From Anaerolineae bacterium (lineage in GTDB: Bacteria; Chloroflexota; Anaerolineae; Anaerolineales; Anaerolineaceae), in contig JACRAG010000043.1 in NCBI GenBank assembly GCA_016213455.1, forward strand, positions 1-5,343: a DNA stretch of 5,343 nucleotides, in the 5' to 3' direction. Shown here one piece after another: positions 5,187 to 5,343 of the stretch. The notes under the pieces were generated by a model. The model made no database searches. It was not told the DNA's origin and saw only the letters and a list, made by a program, of their open reading frames with translations. The position numbers were made by a program, and so were the translations under genes. Position 1 is the stretch's first letter. Each line of letters begins with the position of its first letter.

Positions 5187-5283
5187 GGCAAGGGGTACAA
5201 GAAATGGATCGCCTGTAAGGATTAATCCGCGGGTTAAGTTCGCCGGCAGGGTGACAGCGCCATGGGTTTGGATGATCTGTGTG

Positions 5284-5343
5284 TCAGGCTGCCGTTGAGC
5301 CATTGTAATTCTTTTCCAATTTCTCTGGCGGCAGTTCAGTCGT
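5284..5343 (-). CDS. Possible C-terminal end of a gene entering from the right
   Basis: On the - strand one frame is open from the window edge for 19 codons to a TGA at 5284-5286 and reads TTELPPEKLEKNYNGSTAA, a hydrophilic, Lys/Glu-rich sequence typical of protein tails. It would end about 200 bp before the CPBP start codon and be co-directional with it. Nineteen codons are too few to assign a family, and a second - strand frame is also open from the edge (to 5142), so this is tentative. Confidence 0.25.
   Translation of the reverse strand, partial: TTELPPEKLEKNYNGSTAA

Noticed and set aside
5142..5303. 53-codon frame on the - strand beginning ATG at 5303
   Set aside because: It has only a weak, distant GGA upstream, no recognisable motif, and overlaps the likely CPBP promoter. 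It cannot be excluded, but nothing supports it.

Overview
This is a 5.3 kb stretch of a fairly GC-rich bacterial chromosome, or a contig of one. It holds four complete protein genes, possibly the last codons of a fifth, and two non-coding regions rich in repeats. The sequence alone does not fix the organism. GC-rich dispersed repeats in the spacers, soluble IRBP-type S41 proteases, zinc-ribbon tails and CPBP membrane proteases would all fit Chloroflexota (Anaerolineae-like), but that is an inference held with low to moderate confidence.

Layout. Bases 1-248 are non-coding and contain two copies of a dispersed repeat plus several inverted repeats. A perfect TATAAT box follows at 269-274, then two genes on the + strand: a diacylglycerol-kinase-family lipid kinase (326-1255) and an S41 peptidase with a C-terminal zinc ribbon (1307-2383). 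They are 51 bp apart and probably form one transcription unit. A perfect 16-bp hairpin (2530-2568) separates them from a convergent aldo/keto reductase gene on the - strand (2583-3518), which has a strong AGGAGG ribosome-binding site.

The next 650 bp (3519-4168) carry no convincing gene. Most of this is a 423-bp inverted-repeat-bounded element (3603-4025). Its two arms share an outer 14-bp repeat (13/14) and an inner perfect 18-bp repeat, and its core holds three strong hairpin structures. It looks like a non-autonomous, MITE-type element or a deleted insertion sequence. To its right lies a - strand CPBP-family intramembrane protease gene (4169-5083). This gene has a terminator-like hairpin just past its stop and a TATAAT box about 100 bp before its start. 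The last 60 bp may hold the C-terminus of another - strand gene.

No pathway clearly ties the genes together. The lipid kinase and the CPBP protease act at the membrane, the reductase is a soluble NADPH enzyme, and the S41 protein has no signal peptide. The most notable items are the inverted-repeat element and the S41 gene. In the latter, the reading frame continues for 54 codons past the TGA into a membrane-like segment, so the annotated protein may be a shortened form of a zinc-ribbon-plus-membrane-anchor protein. I see no CRISPR array, tRNA, rRNA or defence system.
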